A DNA stretch of 64,000 bases from Candidatus Methanomethylicia archaeon (GCA_025058215.1 JANXEO010000001.1:248001-312000); one strand, 5' to 3'; positions 39,613 to 53,554 are shown, counted from the stretch's first letter. The notes: generated from the sequence alone by a model not told the origin. Translations and numbers: made by a program.

Positions 39613-40974
39613 TTATAAGAGTTGGATATCATTTAGGGTTTCACTCCAGTACCAATTTTTAATTGGTTTACATGGTTCATGATTCTTCTCGCTTCCGTAT
39701 CTTATTATTGGCTTCGTTAAATGTCTTTGGGATTTTTGTGGTGGTAAATATATTCCCTCTATTATTTTTCGCTGTAAGGGTATCTCTCTTTTTTCATTTT
39801 TTGATTTGTATTTACATTTTTTACATTCATATCCTTTATCTTTGCCTTCAGATTTCATTGTTTTTCCACATATTGGACATTTCGGATTTGCTTGTATCTT
39901 TAAGTTGATTAGCTTTTTTATGTTTATTTTTTCAATATTTAAAGTTAATTTTCCGTTCTTAATTGGTTTTGTTACACCATATAGTTCTACTATATCTTCA
40001 GGCATTAATTTTACTGCTATTTTTTTGAGATTTTCTGTTGGTTCGTATACTGCACAATTAATAGTTTTTTCATTATCGGTTATTGATAGTATTACATGTC
40101 CTCCAGGTATAACTTTTGGTTTTTCATATATTTTTCCAGTTATTCGTATGGCATCATAGCTTCTTATATCTGTTATTTTCTCTACTTTCCTGTAATGCAT
40201 GTCAGTACCTTGATTTGTTCTGTATATGACCCATCTTTCTATAGGTTCATATACTTTTATTTTCTGCATAGCTGCTAATAGTATTTTGGGACTCTCTCCC
40301 CGTATTCCATATAACACAGGATCTGGTCCTCTAGGAGTTATCAATACTCTTTGTGCATTATAATCTATGTTGTTGAATGTGTAGGGTGATGTAATTCTAT
40401 CCATTTCATATATACTTCGTATGTCTATTTTGCGCTCTGTACCCCAATTTTCTCTTTTTCTGTAAGTCAATAATTCAAATGTGTAATCCATGTATGTTAA
40501 GGGTATTCCTACAGCGCTTAATGCCCCTATAATCCCTCTCTTTTTATTTTTCAGTGTTATCAATTTAACATTGTTATACTTAGCTATTTTTTCTGCAGTT
40601 TCGATGTTTATAATCCTTTTCACAGATTCAAGTGCAAAAATTTTTAATTCTTCTTTGGGGTCGCCTATTAAAAATGCTATTGCAGGTTCAGCGCCATCAT
40701 CTACATATGAGTTTTCCCAAACTTTTTCAGTTACTAATTCTTCGATTTTCTCCATAATGCTTTCTTCACTATCTTTGATTTCTATTCTTAAGGCTATTGC
40801 ACCATTACCTCTAGTCTTCCAAGGTATATTTGGGTTAAGTCTTATTAAATTAGGGTAATCGATAAATTTGATTTCTTTTATTTTTAAAAGTTCTTCCACG
40901 ATTAACGCTCCAACATATGTTGTGCATCCACCGTATAATGAATCAGTATTATCAATTCCAATGTGAAGTTTCAC
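39613..40974 (-). CDS. tiaS: tRNA(Ile2) 2-agmatinylcytidine synthetase TiaS
   Basis: A 453-residue enzyme that uses ATP and agmatine to convert C34 of tRNA-Ile2 to agmatidine, so that the CAU anticodon reads AUA. The N-terminus HIGIDNTDSLYGGCTTYV is the kinase-like signature; an OB-fold (about 280-345) and a C-terminal zinc ribbon (CPICGKTMKS...CKKCKYK) follow. Length and order fit the family. The likely substrate tRNA is at 2308-2381. The Lrp-type gene is 9 bp upstream, so the two may be cotranscribed. Confidence 0.95.
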   Translation of the reverse strand: MKLHIGIDNTDSLYGGCTTYVGALIVEELLKIKEIKFIDYPNLIRLNPNIPWKTRGNGAIALRIEIKDSEESIMEKIEELVTEKVWENSYVDDGAEPAIAFLIGDPKEELKIFALESVKRIINIETAEKIAKYNNVKLITLKNKKRGIIGALSAVGIPLTYMDYTFELLTYRKRENWGTERKIDIRSIYEMDRITSPYTFNNIDYNAQRVLITPRGPDPVLYGIRGESPKILLAAMQKIKVYEPIERWVIYRTNQGTDMHYRKVEKITDIRSYDAIRITGKIYEKPKVIPGGHVILSITDNEKTINCAVYEPTENLKKIAVKLMPEDIVELYGVTKPIKNGKLTLNIEKINIKKLINLKIQANPKCPICGKTMKSEGKDKGYECKKCKYKSKNEKREIPLQRKIIEGIYLPPQKSQRHLTKPIIRYGSEKNHEPCKPIKNWYWSETLNDIQLL

Positions 40975-40983
40975 GATTCTCTC

Positions 40984-41226
40984 TCACTTTTTTCCTTCTT
41001 CTACAACTATCATCGTTAGAGTTGATCTAACTTTACTTAACTTTCTTATTCTCATAGTTATTATCTCTTTTAGCTTGTCTAGGTTTTCTGCTCTTACTTT
41101 TGCAATTACATCATAGACGCCATATATTACGTATGTTTCTTCAACACCTTCAATTTTTATAATTTCATTTGCTACTTCCCTTTCAGAACCTATTTCAGTG
41201 TTTATCAGTACAAATGCTATGCTCAT
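40984..41226 (-). CDS. Stand-alone Lrp/AsnC ligand-binding (RAM) domain protein
   Basis: An 80-residue protein made only of the RAM/ACT-like domain of Lrp regulators (AFVLINTEIGSEREVANEI, VEETYVIYGVYDVIAKVRA, LSKVRSTLTMIVVEE), without any DNA-binding part. Such SARD-type proteins form oligomers and bind small ligands. The ATG at 41226 is preferred over an in-frame GTG. Lies directly upstream of tiaS. Confidence 0.87.
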   Translation of the reverse strand: MSIAFVLINTEIGSEREVANEIIKIEGVEETYVIYGVYDVIAKVRAENLDKLKEIITMRIRKLSKVRSTLTMIVVEEGKK

Positions 41227-41291
41227 ACTTGATCCCACATTATATTGGTTAAACTAAAATTTAAGGATTTGTGGTAAATATCATAATATTG

Positions 41292-41849
41292 ATGAAGCAA
41301 AGCTCATATTCGTATAATCTCTATATACTCCATTTTCATCAATGCGATCCAAGTAAATGTACCTCAATTAAACTTAAGAAATTCGGCTTTGTAACATTCG
41401 TTAAATCCATAAGAGATGTTAAACACTCTATAATTTTAAATCCCTTTTCAAATAAAATTTTAAGTATATTAGATGAACACATCGCAAAAAGTAATGGCAT
41501 CACTGTTATTGATTGTTCATGGAAGAGTGCTAATATATTGAATGTACTTAAAAATTTAAGTGGTAGTAGACGCTTACCTCTTTTTTTAGCAGCAAATCCA
41601 ATTAATTATGCAACACCTTACATGCTAAGCTCTGTAGAAGCTTTTTCTGCAGCACTAATACTTTTAGGTGAAGAGAATTTAGCTATAAAGATGTTATCGT
41701 TGTTTAAATGGGGATTAAATTTTCTCTTATTAAATAGAGAATTCATAGAATCTTATCTTAAAGCTAAAAATGACGTAGAATTATTGAATATGGATACTAT
41801 GTTTTCAAAAAGGTTTGGGGTGAGTAGTAGTAGCCCACCTTCTGTTTAA
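41292..41849 (+). CDS. tsr3: Tsr3-like rRNA aminocarboxypropyltransferase (DUF367)
   Basis: A 185-residue SAM-dependent enzyme that adds the acp group to a hypermodified small-subunit rRNA nucleotide. Motifs: FHQCDPSKCTSIKL at the start, VIDCSWKSA and SRRLPLFLAANPINYATPYMLSSVEAFSAAL in the core. The ATG at 41292 is preferred over a GTG 21 nt upstream. The last dozen codons (FGVSSSSPPSV) are read from the complement of the P1 helix of RNase P RNA, so gene and RNA overlap antisense by 37 bp. Confidence 0.9.
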   Translation: MKQSSYSYNLYILHFHQCDPSKCTSIKLKKFGFVTFVKSIRDVKHSIILNPFSNKILSILDEHIAKSNGITVIDCSWKSANILNVLKNLSGSRRLPLFLAANPINYATPYMLSSVEAFSAALILLGEENLAIKMLSLFKWGLNFLLLNREFIESYLKAKNDVELLNMDTMFSKRFGVSSSSPPSV

Positions 41850-42152
41850 AGCGAGATTCGTCTAAGCGGCCTACCTCAGCCTCCTGTGGCCTTCATCAGC
41901 CTTATTTGGCCTTACCCCCCACAAGCTTGACCGTTGCAACCAATCTTCCAGTATTGTCAGCAGCTTACTCGGCCTTTTACAAGTCCTACGTCTGCATCAT
42001 TCTCATATTACTGGAAGAGGTGGCGTTTCTGTGTCAAGCTGGGGCTCTCGCCCCACCCCATTAAAGGGGTTGTGGTGCCACGCGGAGTGGGCTTCCTCAG
42101 ACAAAATCAACAATGATTTTGTCCGGCGCTCGCTCTACTACTCACCCCAAAC
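41813..42152 (-). ncRNA. rnpB: RNase P RNA
   Basis: A GC-rich RNA on the rRNA strand. P1 is an 18-bp perfect helix (42135-42152 with 41813-41830); P2 is AGCGAG/CTCGCT (42129-42134 with 41850-41855). P3 is a hairpin at 42100-42124. CR-I follows as CTGAGGAAGCCC (within 42081-42100). Further on come GACACAGAAACGCC, typical of archaeal RNase P RNAs, and near the 3' end GGCCGCTTAGACGAAT at the CR-V position. The order P1-P2-P3-CR-I...CR-V-P2'-P1' is that of RNase P. Mature ends may lie a few bases inside the given limits. Confidence 0.85.
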
Positions 42153-42165
42153 AAGAATTTAAGGT

Positions 42166-42194
42166 AGGTCATGCATAGTTAGGTAGTTTCGTTT

Positions 42195-42214
<20 letters not shown>
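42166..42214 (-). other. 3' arm of the pre-23S processing stem
   Basis: Two blocks here pair with 45282-45329: a 20-bp helix (42195-42214 with 45282-45301, one wobble) and a 15-bp helix (42166-42180 with 45315-45329), separated by an internal loop. This is the expected long-range stem bringing both ends of 23S rRNA together for cleavage; the loop does not give a fully canonical bulge-helix-bulge. Confidence 0.75.
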
Positions 42215-45301
<3,087 letters not shown>

Positions 45302-45398
45302 AATTAACGCCCCCAACTATACATGACCTTTGCGCGGCTTTTCATTGAAAAATTCTCAGCCCTTCATCTGAAGGATGAAACCTTCAGATTGCATGGAA

Positions 45399-45427
45399 GG
45401 AGTTAACCCCTCTAGTAGCCCCCAAAT
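45399..45427 (-). other. 16S precursor bulge-helix-bulge, spacer arm
   Basis: Minus strand: ATTTGGGGG-CTAC-TAG-AGGGGTTAACTCC. It pairs with the leader arm at 46956-46984 (GGGGTTAACCCCT-GTGG-AAA-CCCCCAAAT). The result is two 3-nt bulges (TAG and AAA) on opposite strands, separated by 4 bp (CTAC/GTGG), the canonical splicing-endonuclease target. Confidence 0.85.
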
Positions 45428-45435
45428 TGTAACGT

Positions 45436-46937
<1,502 letters not shown>

Positions 46938-47108
46938 GTACGACCGCAGAATTTTATTTGGGGGTTTCCACAGGGGTTAACCCCATTTCAGACCTAAGAA
47001 CGCATTTTTAGGTCTACACTAATGTGCCCACACTTGGAGGCCGATTTTTCATACAGGGGAAGCTTGTATTCCCCGTCCAATCGACGCCGCCGTTTATGTG
47101 TGGGCTAA
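46938..47108 (-). promoter_or_regulatory. 16S rRNA leader
   Basis: GC-rich transcribed leader between pyrH and 16S. It contains the leader arm of the 16S bulge-helix-bulge (46956-46984), a hairpin AGACCTAAAAATGCGTTCTTAGGTCT (in parts, 46992-47016 region) and a further hairpin around GGGGAATACAAGCTTCCCC (47057-47075). GC content drops sharply at about 47108, so the promoter probably lies in the AT-rich 47108-47149 next to the pyrH stop. Confidence 0.65.
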
Positions 47109-47149
47109 ATATTTTTATTATTTTTCTACTATATTTATTTTACTCTTCC

Positions 47150-47857
47150 TTACTTTTTATTCAGTTCTTCTACAATCACTAATGTACCTATGTCTTCACC
47201 ATTGATTACTTTTAATAAATTTTCAACACATTTACCATTTATTATCCTTAACGGTATCTTTGAACGTTCAATAATGTTTATTGCATGTTGATCTATTAAC
47301 TCATAAAAACCCGCTCGTACCAACTGATTTTTTAACAAATTTTTAAGTTTACATGTGGTAATTTTTTTCAAAAGTTCAGCATCTGGATGTTTTTTAGGAT
47401 CATGGGTATATACTCCATCCACATCAGTCATGTTTACAATTAAATCTGCACCTATAGCTTCCGCTATAATTGCCGCAACAGTCATTGTCGATTGTGCTGG
47501 AGTTAAACCTCCACAAACTATTATTTTATTAGTTAAATTGTTTATGCTCAAAAATTCATCTAATGTTTGTGGAATCCTGTTATATGCATATTCTTTAAGA
47601 GCTAACATTACTAAAAAAGCATTTGCACGAGTTATCATTATTGCCAAATAGTCTTTCTCAAATTCTGATGATGAAAGGTAATTTGCAGTATTTATGTATT
47701 CCCTCGCATAATACCCTCCTCCAACAACTACTCGTAAAAGATATCCTTTATTGTAAATTTCCTTAAATACTTTAGCAAATTCGCTTATTCTTTCAACATT
47801 TATTTTGCTGGAATCAGCAATTAGGTGCCCTCCAAGTCTTACAACTACTTTTTTCAT
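47150..47857 (-). CDS. pyrH: UMP kinase (archaeal type)
   Basis: A 235-residue amino-acid-kinase-fold enzyme phosphorylating UMP to UDP. Motifs: VVVRLGGHLI at the N-terminus, LLRVVVGGGYYAREYI, VCGGLTPAQSTMTVAA and NMTDVDGVYTHDPKKHPDA, all typical of archaeal UMP kinases. Complete in length. It is divergent from aRF1 and precedes the rRNA operon on the same strand. Confidence 0.93.
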   Translation of the reverse strand: MKKVVVRLGGHLIADSSKINVERISEFAKVFKEIYNKGYLLRVVVGGGYYAREYINTANYLSSSEFEKDYLAIMITRANAFLVMLALKEYAYNRIPQTLDEFLSINNLTNKIIVCGGLTPAQSTMTVAAIIAEAIGADLIVNMTDVDGVYTHDPKKHPDAELLKKITTCKLKNLLKNQLVRAGFYELIDQHAINIIERSKIPLRIINGKCVENLLKVINGEDIGTLVIVEELNKK

Positions 47858-47945
47858 TGATACCCATGACTATTTCGTGAGAAAGTTTATATAAAGTTTA
47901 ACAAATTATCTTTTTTAGCCTTTACTAACTTTCAGGTGTACTAAA

Positions 47946-49205
47946 TTGACGGAAGTTACCGAAAAAGAATTGTTAGATGAATACAGGTTGAAAAAAGTAA
48001 TAAAAGAACTTGAAGAAAAAGAGGGTAGAGGAACTGAATTAATAAGTTTATATATCCCCCCAGAACGTCAACTAACTGATGTTATTAATGTTTTAAAACA
48101 AGAATATTCTCAAGCAAGTAATATTAAAGATAGAAAAACTCGACACCACGTCCTTGACGCATTAACTTCATGTATGCAGAGATTAAAATTATTTAAGACT
48201 GTTCCTAAAAATGGACTTATAATTTTTTGTGGATATGTTTCTACAGGTATCCCTGGGGATGAAAAAATGGAGGTACATATATTGGTACCACCAGAGCCCG
48301 TAAAAACATACTTATACAGATGTGATAGCAAATTTTATTTAGATCCACTTAAAGAGTTAGTAAGCGAAAAAGAAATTTATGGTTTAATCGTAATGGATCG
48401 TAGTGAAGCAACGTTCGCTTTACTAAAAGGTAGACAATTACAGATACTTGATACAATAACGTCCGGAGTTCCGGGAAAACACGACGCTGGAGGGCAATCT
48501 CAAAGAAGGTACGAACGTGTAATCGAACAAATGGCGCACGAATTCTACAAAAGAGTATCAGAATATGCAGAAAAATACTTTCTCAATCCATATGCAAATT
48601 TGAGTGGAATAATCATTGGAGGGCCTGGGAAAACAAAAGAAGAATTTGTAAAAGGCAATTATTTACATTATCAACTTCAATCAAAAATCATTGGAGTGTT
48701 AGATGTTGGATATACTGGTGACGAAGGAATCTATGAGTTATTAAACAGAAGTAAAAATATATTACAAAATGTTAAGTACATACGTGAGAAGAATCTAATA
48801 CAAGAATTTCTATTGTACCTTGCTAAAGACAGCAATAGCATAACTTATGGACTTAATGAAGTGGAACGGGCTATCTCCTTAAATTTAGCTGAAAAAATAC
48901 TTGTATCCACATATTTCGAAAATCTCGAAAAAATATTCTTTCAATGCTCAACTTGTGGATTTAATAAAGAGTTAGTTATCAATATCTCAGGAACTTATAA
49001 GATTTTAAATGAAACTTGCCCCAAATGTGGTACTCCATTGGAAATTAAATATAGAAATAACTTGCTAGATTATGTAGTTGAAAAGGCTGAATCAAATAAT
49101 ATAAGGGTTGAATTAATATCAACAGAAACAGATGAAGGTGAACAACTACGTAAGGCTTTTGGCGGTATAGCTGCCATATTAAGATACAATTTACCTGAAA
49201 GATAA
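47946..49205 (+). CDS. prf1: Peptide chain release factor aRF1
   Basis: A 419-residue class-1 release factor that recognises all three stop codons and triggers peptide release. The decoding loop reads NIKDRKTR (59-66), with Asp in place of the usual Ser of NIKS. The catalytic GGQ is at 182-184 (DAGGQSQRR). The C-terminal domain keeps a zinc-ribbon-like set (CSTCG, CPKCG), as in some archaeal aRF1. The start is a TTG, with GGTG about 10 nt upstream; no ATG exists before conserved residues. Confidence 0.95.
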   Translation: MTEVTEKELLDEYRLKKVIKELEEKEGRGTELISLYIPPERQLTDVINVLKQEYSQASNIKDRKTRHHVLDALTSCMQRLKLFKTVPKNGLIIFCGYVSTGIPGDEKMEVHILVPPEPVKTYLYRCDSKFYLDPLKELVSEKEIYGLIVMDRSEATFALLKGRQLQILDTITSGVPGKHDAGGQSQRRYERVIEQMAHEFYKRVSEYAEKYFLNPYANLSGIIIGGPGKTKEEFVKGNYLHYQLQSKIIGVLDVGYTGDEGIYELLNRSKNILQNVKYIREKNLIQEFLLYLAKDSNSITYGLNEVERAISLNLAEKILVSTYFENLEKIFFQCSTCGFNKELVINISGTYKILNETCPKCGTPLEIKYRNNLLDYVVEKAESNNIRVELISTETDEGEQLRKAFGGIAAILRYNLPER

Positions 49206-49302
49206 TTTAGAATAATGATAAAAAGAGTGTATGACTATGACCTACATATTTTAGAGATAAAAATATTATCAAGAATTCTAATACTATGTACAGAATATCA
49301 CT

Positions 49303-49377
49303 GGCCGCCGTAGCTCAGTCTGGAAGAGCGGCAGGCTGTGGACCTGTAGGCCGCGGGTTCAAATCCCGCCGGCGGCC
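49303..49377 (+). tRNA. tRNA-His (GTG) with encoded G-1
   Basis: Acceptor GCCGCCG/CGGCGGC preceded by G49303 and followed by C49377, giving the G-1:C73 pair specific to tRNA-His. Anticodon arm GCAGG-CTGTGGA-CCTGT, anticodon GTG. No intron. Confidence 0.95.
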
Positions 49378-49434
49378 TTTAAATATATTCTTCATAAAAT
49401 TTAAATTACTAAAACCAATCATATAGGATATGAA

Positions 49435-49508
49435 GGGCCGGTAGCTCAGTCTGGAAGAGCACCTGCCTTGCACGCAGGAGGCCGCGGGTTCAAATCCCGC
49501 CCGGTCCA
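49435..49508 (+). tRNA. tRNA-Ala (TGC)
   Basis: Acceptor GGGCCGG/CCGGTCC has the G3-U70 wobble that identifies tRNA-Ala; discriminator A49508. Anticodon arm CCTGC-CTTGCAC-GCAGG with anticodon TGC. No intron. Confidence 0.95.
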
Positions 49509-49804
49509 CTTATTCTCTTCTTGACATGGTATGAAGAGTAAGCACGACTTACTTACTTGAAGGTGAAGACGTTAAGAGGTGATTTGATAATCCTACACCT
49601 AAATTTTGTCCAACCGCCAATGTTTATCTTGGAACTCTTTAGACTTTATTGCGAGGTTAACAGGTAGATTCCAAAGTTTTGTTTAGGTTGTGAAAACCAA
49701 TATTTTTCCGGAATTTTTTCACTGACTTCGTTTGAAAGATGGGAAAGATGGGGGAAGGTAAGCTCATACACTGCAAGTTTTAAGAAATTTATTTCATCAA
49801 ATCA

Positions 49805-49972
49805 CTACTTATTTAAAACCCATGCATACTTTCTAAGTTTACTTGAACTACCAAACCCACATGCAGCACAATATTTTTTCCTAATGTGGTATGAATTGCG
49901 ACCACATCTTCTACATCTAATATGTGTCTTCTTTTTACTCGCTTTACCGAATGATGTGGTTCCCTTTACCAC
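49805..49972 (-). CDS. rpl37e: Large-subunit ribosomal protein L37e
   Basis: A 55-residue zinc-binding ribosomal protein. It reads [20 protein letters not shown] near the N-terminus, with Cys 20, 23, 35 and 38 forming the zinc site (CRRC, CAAC) and the typical [15 protein letters not shown]. The start is a GTG at 49972, preceded by AGGAGGTG at 7-nt spacing, a strong ribosome site. It directly follows the LSm gene, the common archaeal LSm-L37e pair. Confidence 0.93.
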   Translation of the reverse strand: MVKGTTSFGKASKKKTHIRCRRCGRNSYHIRKKYCAACGFGSSSKLRKYAWVLNK

Positions 49973-49995
49973 AACTTCACACCTCCTAATTTTAA

Positions 49996-50223
49996 TTACA
50001 TTAATACTGGTGAAATTAATATTATGTTGTCCCCTCTAATTATTAAAGTTCCTAAAACTTTCGTGCTGTTATCTTCAATTTCCTCAGCATTCTCTAATAC
50101 TAGGTTTAAATGTTGATCAAAACTTTTAAGTAAACCTCTGATAACCTTTTCCCCCTTCAATTTGACATAAACCATTTTTCCCAATGATTTAAGCAAAATT
50201 TCGTTGGTTGTGCTTTCATTCAT
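49996..50223 (-). CDS. LSm (Sm-like) RNA-binding protein
   Basis: A 75-residue archaeal Sm protein forming ring oligomers that bind U-rich RNA. Sm1 motif: [32 protein letters not shown] (split here as [16 protein letters not shown] and QHLNLVL); Sm2 motif: [14 protein letters not shown]. Upstream of rpl37e in the same operon. Confidence 0.95.
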   Translation of the reverse strand: MNESTTNEILLKSLGKMVYVKLKGEKVIRGLLKSFDQHLNLVLENAEEIEDNSTKVLGTLIIRGDNIILISPVLM

Positions 50224-50372
50224 CCGGAAACACCTAATTCATCCTAGTAGTCTTTAAACTCAGTAAATTTAAAAGTAACGATAATTAAGTAGTCTATGGC
50301 AACTTATAAGATAACCCCCCAAAATTATTATGTAGTTAAAGTTAATCTAGATAAAATGGAGGCATTAAAGTC

Positions 50373-50912
50373 TTGAGAATAAAAATTAAGCACAGATACA
50401 TATTAAAAAATAAAGAGACCAAAAAGCTTCTTAGTAGAGTATGTAGTCGATATCCATTACTATATCAAAATATAATAACTAAGCACCAAGAGATATATGT
50501 TGAGAATGTAATATTAGACAATATTAAAGTTTACGTCATAAAAGGGGAACCTATATTGATAGAAATGGAAAATGAACTTTTGTTTCCAACAATAAGTCTA
50601 TTAAACAACATTGGTATTGAAGAAAAGAAAAGTATACTACCATGTGTAATAATTGATCAAGGCGCACTTCCACGTATAGTTAATGGCGCCGACATCATGG
50701 TTCCTGGTATAATTGAAGTAATAGGTTCTTTTCATGAAAATGAAATTATACAAGTACTAGAATGTTCATATAACATGACAATAGCCATAGGTAAAACCAT
50801 ATATTCATCAGATGTTATATGTACTATGAAACATGGTAAAGTTATTAAAAATATTCATTACGTTGGTGACAAGATATGGAAGATAATGAAACAGTATTTT
50901 GACATCTGGTAA
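50373..50912 (+). CDS. PUA-domain protein, MCT-1/Tma20-like
   Basis: A 179-residue protein: an N-terminal alpha/beta domain (about 1-85) and a C-terminal PUA RNA-binding domain (CVIIDQGALPRIVNGADIMVPGI onward), in the layout of the MCT-1/density-regulated translation proteins of archaea and eukaryotes. The start is a TTG, with GGAGG about 10 nt upstream. Divergent from LSm. Confidence 0.85.
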   Translation: MRIKIKHRYILKNKETKKLLSRVCSRYPLLYQNIITKHQEIYVENVILDNIKVYVIKGEPILIEMENELLFPTISLLNNIGIEEKKSILPCVIIDQGALPRIVNGADIMVPGIIEVIGSFHENEIIQVLECSYNMTIAIGKTIYSSDVICTMKHGKVIKNIHYVGDKIWKIMKQYFDIW

Positions 50913-50971
50913 TCACATCACACATAACTTGATTAAAATACTTCCCTGTCGTTATTGTTAACTTTACATGT

Positions 50972-52888
50972 TCATTTTAATCTTATGGTTTCAAGATTGC
51001 TTGGAGCATAAGCATTTACTTTAAATATCCTTGAGAAAGTATTAGCTAAGTCGATTACTTTACTTTCTTCCCCATGACATACAAATACTCTCTCTGGTTT
51101 AGGTGTAATCCTTTTCATAAACCCCAGTAATTGTCTTCTATCACTATGACCAGAAAAACCTTCTATTGAGTAAACAGACATATTTACTCTTATTATTTCG
51201 CTTCTCCCGTAATCTGAGACTATTGGTATTTCTTTCACTCCACTCAAGACAAGTCTACCCAATGTCCCCGGAATTTGATATGAAACAAATATTATCGTAT
51301 TTCTTTCGTCCGGCGCAAGAAGCTTGAAATATGAGAGCGCAGGCCCCCCGGTAAGCATACCTGAAGTGGCTACTATTATACATGGTTCACCATGTGCTAT
51401 TGATTCACGGTCTACCGAGGGTGGCAGTACGTGGAAATACTCACTCAAAAATGGGCTTTTATTTTCGAGTATTATTAGGTCTCGAATTCTCTTTGATAAA
51501 CCTGAAGGGTAAATCATGTGTATGCTTGTAGCTTCTTGAATCATTCCTTCTACATATACCGGTACTGGTTTTATATAATTCAATTTAAATGCTTCATTAA
51601 GTAGTAGCAATATTTCTTGAGCTCTACCCACTGAAAGTACTGGTATAAGTACTTTACCCCCTTTGTTTATTGTTTTAATAATTATTTCTATTATTTTTGC
51701 CTCAGCTTCTATTCTCTGTGGAAGGATATCTGTTGGGGCTCCGTATGTTCCTTCAATAATTAGTGCTTCTACTCTTGGAAATATATATGATGCTGGCTCC
51801 AAAAGTTTAGTTCTTCCAAATTTAAAATCTCCCGTATACACAACGTTATATTCTCCATCTCCTATATGTAAATGCACAATGGCGGATCCTAAAACATGTC
51901 CTGCATTATAAAATGTTAGTCGTGTATCTGGTGCTATATCTGTTACTTCATTATACTCAATGGGTATAGTATGTAATACTAACTCTTGTATATCTTGCAT
52001 TGAATACGGCGGTTTTATTCCTTCCTTTCCTGCTACCTGCAAATAATCAACTAAGAGTAAAATCATTAAATCGAGGGTCGGTGAAGTACAATATACTGGC
52101 CCCTCATAACCATACTTGAAAAGATAGGGCAAAAAACCACAATGGTCCAAATGTGCATGTGAAATTATAACTGCATCTAAATTTTCAATAGAGAATTCTG
52201 GTACATCAATTCTTGGAAAACTCTGTAAGGGATGTGTAAATCCTGGTTTCACGCCACAATCCAATAACACTCTACTTTCACTTGTTTCTAGAAGTATCGC
52301 TGAACGTCCAACTTCTCGAAAACCTCCTAAACAAATAATCCTTATTTCTCCGGATTGAAATATTAGCGGTCTATGTATCCTAGAACCTATGTTACGTAAA
52401 ATTCTTCTTCTATATTCGCCGTCTTGCAATTTAATTTTCATAATATAATCATTAATGAATGATTTCATTAGTGGTTCCTTAACTATTTTTGGCTTCCACA
52501 AGGTGGTCATGGTTATTTGCCTCAATAATTCATGATCGTTTTCAAGTTTTAAAAAATCTCCTCCTCCTATCATTATATAAACTTCACCAAATGTGTCGTC
52601 AAAAATTGCATCCTTTATTTTTACGTTTTTCTCCTGTATTTTTGTGCTAATATACTCAATTGTTTCTTGTTTATTTTTGCGATATTCATATTCACTTCTT
52701 ATTATTATTCTTTTCTTAATCTCTTTTGCTATCTTCCTTAATATATCTTCCCCAATTAGTAGTTCTGGCTTTGAAACGTAAATAACTATTTCTGGGCCTT
52801 CAAATTCTATCCTACTTACCCCTGTTTCAAACGGGATATTCTTAATTATAATTTCTCTAATGCGTGATAGTGCACTTTCCATCATCAT
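50972..52888 (-). CDS. aCPSF1/FttA: KH-MBL-beta-CASP ribonuclease and termination factor
   Basis: A 638-residue archaeal homolog of CPSF73, shown in other archaea to end transcription by cutting nascent RNA. The N-terminal KH domains (about 1-180) include YIMIGGGDFLKLEND; the metallo-beta-lactamase site is SHAHLDHCGF; the beta-CASP part has VLIPVLSVGRAQEILLLLNE and the closing FSGHSDRRQLLGFM and VFVCHGEESK. Three ATG codons stand at the start; the exact one is uncertain by two residues. Proteasome beta lies 30 bp upstream on the same strand. Confidence 0.95.
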   Translation of the reverse strand: MMMESALSRIREIIIKNIPFETGVSRIEFEGPEIVIYVSKPELLIGEDILRKIAKEIKKRIIIRSEYEYRKNKQETIEYISTKIQEKNVKIKDAIFDDTFGEVYIMIGGGDFLKLENDHELLRQITMTTLWKPKIVKEPLMKSFINDYIMKIKLQDGEYRRRILRNIGSRIHRPLIFQSGEIRIICLGGFREVGRSAILLETSESRVLLDCGVKPGFTHPLQSFPRIDVPEFSIENLDAVIISHAHLDHCGFLPYLFKYGYEGPVYCTSPTLDLMILLLVDYLQVAGKEGIKPPYSMQDIQELVLHTIPIEYNEVTDIAPDTRLTFYNAGHVLGSAIVHLHIGDGEYNVVYTGDFKFGRTKLLEPASYIFPRVEALIIEGTYGAPTDILPQRIEAEAKIIEIIIKTINKGGKVLIPVLSVGRAQEILLLLNEAFKLNYIKPVPVYVEGMIQEATSIHMIYPSGLSKRIRDLIILENKSPFLSEYFHVLPPSVDRESIAHGEPCIIVATSGMLTGGPALSYFKLLAPDERNTIIFVSYQIPGTLGRLVLSGVKEIPIVSDYGRSEIIRVNMSVYSIEGFSGHSDRRQLLGFMKRITPKPERVFVCHGEESKVIDLANTFSRIFKVNAYAPSNLETIRLK

Positions 52889-52918
52889 TCAACCTGTATT
52901 TCCATTCAAATTTTTAAA

Positions 52919-53554
52919 CTATTTTACTGATAACTTCTCGCTACTATATTCTCTTATACCATAACTAGTAACTATAGCTATATCATAACCACCACCACTT
53001 GCAGGATCTCTTTTCATAGCGGACGATATTGCTCGTATAACTACATCCATTGCTTCATTTACATGTAATCCCTTTTTGAATGAATCCTCTAATATTCCAA
53101 TAGCAACAGATGCACCGGAGCCTGTAGCCGCATATTTTTCTTCAGTTAGCGTTCCAAACGGATCTAAAGCGAACAGATGGGGACCGCTTTTATCTACTCC
53201 ACCTATAAGCAATTGTATGATAAATGGGTAAGCTCTTGCTTGTGCTAGGAGATTTGAAATAAGACTTGCGGCTGCTTTAACATTTATTGCCCTATTATAT
53301 GTGTATCTGTAGAGTCTTATGTTTGCACTTGTAATATTCATCACTTCTTGAGCATGAGCTACAATGCCTGCTATAGTTGCTACTATGTGATCATCCAGCC
53401 TATATATTTTCTTGACATGTGGATGAGCAATAAAAAAACCTGCTGTAGCCCTTCTATCCGAGGCTACGATTACTCCATCTGAACATACTAATCCAACAGT
53501 CGTAGTTCCACTACGAATTACCTTGTTCATATACCCATTATAAATCTGACGCAT
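52919..53554 (-). CDS. psmB: Proteasome beta subunit
   Basis: A 211-residue catalytic subunit of the archaeal 20S proteasome. A short propeptide ends at SG before Thr 17 (SGTTTVGLVC), the nucleophile after self-cleavage. Downstream motifs ASDRRATAGFFI and ATGSGASVAIGILE are typical. The mature protein would be about 195 residues. Lies 30 bp before FttA on the same strand, so cotranscription is likely. Confidence 0.95.
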   Translation of the reverse strand: MRQIYNGYMNKVIRSGTTTVGLVCSDGVIVASDRRATAGFFIAHPHVKKIYRLDDHIVATIAGIVAHAQEVMNITSANIRLYRYTYNRAINVKAAASLISNLLAQARAYPFIIQLLIGGVDKSGPHLFALDPFGTLTEEKYAATGSGASVAIGILEDSFKKGLHVNEAMDVVIRAISSAMKRDPASGGGYDIAIVTSYGIREYSSEKLSVK

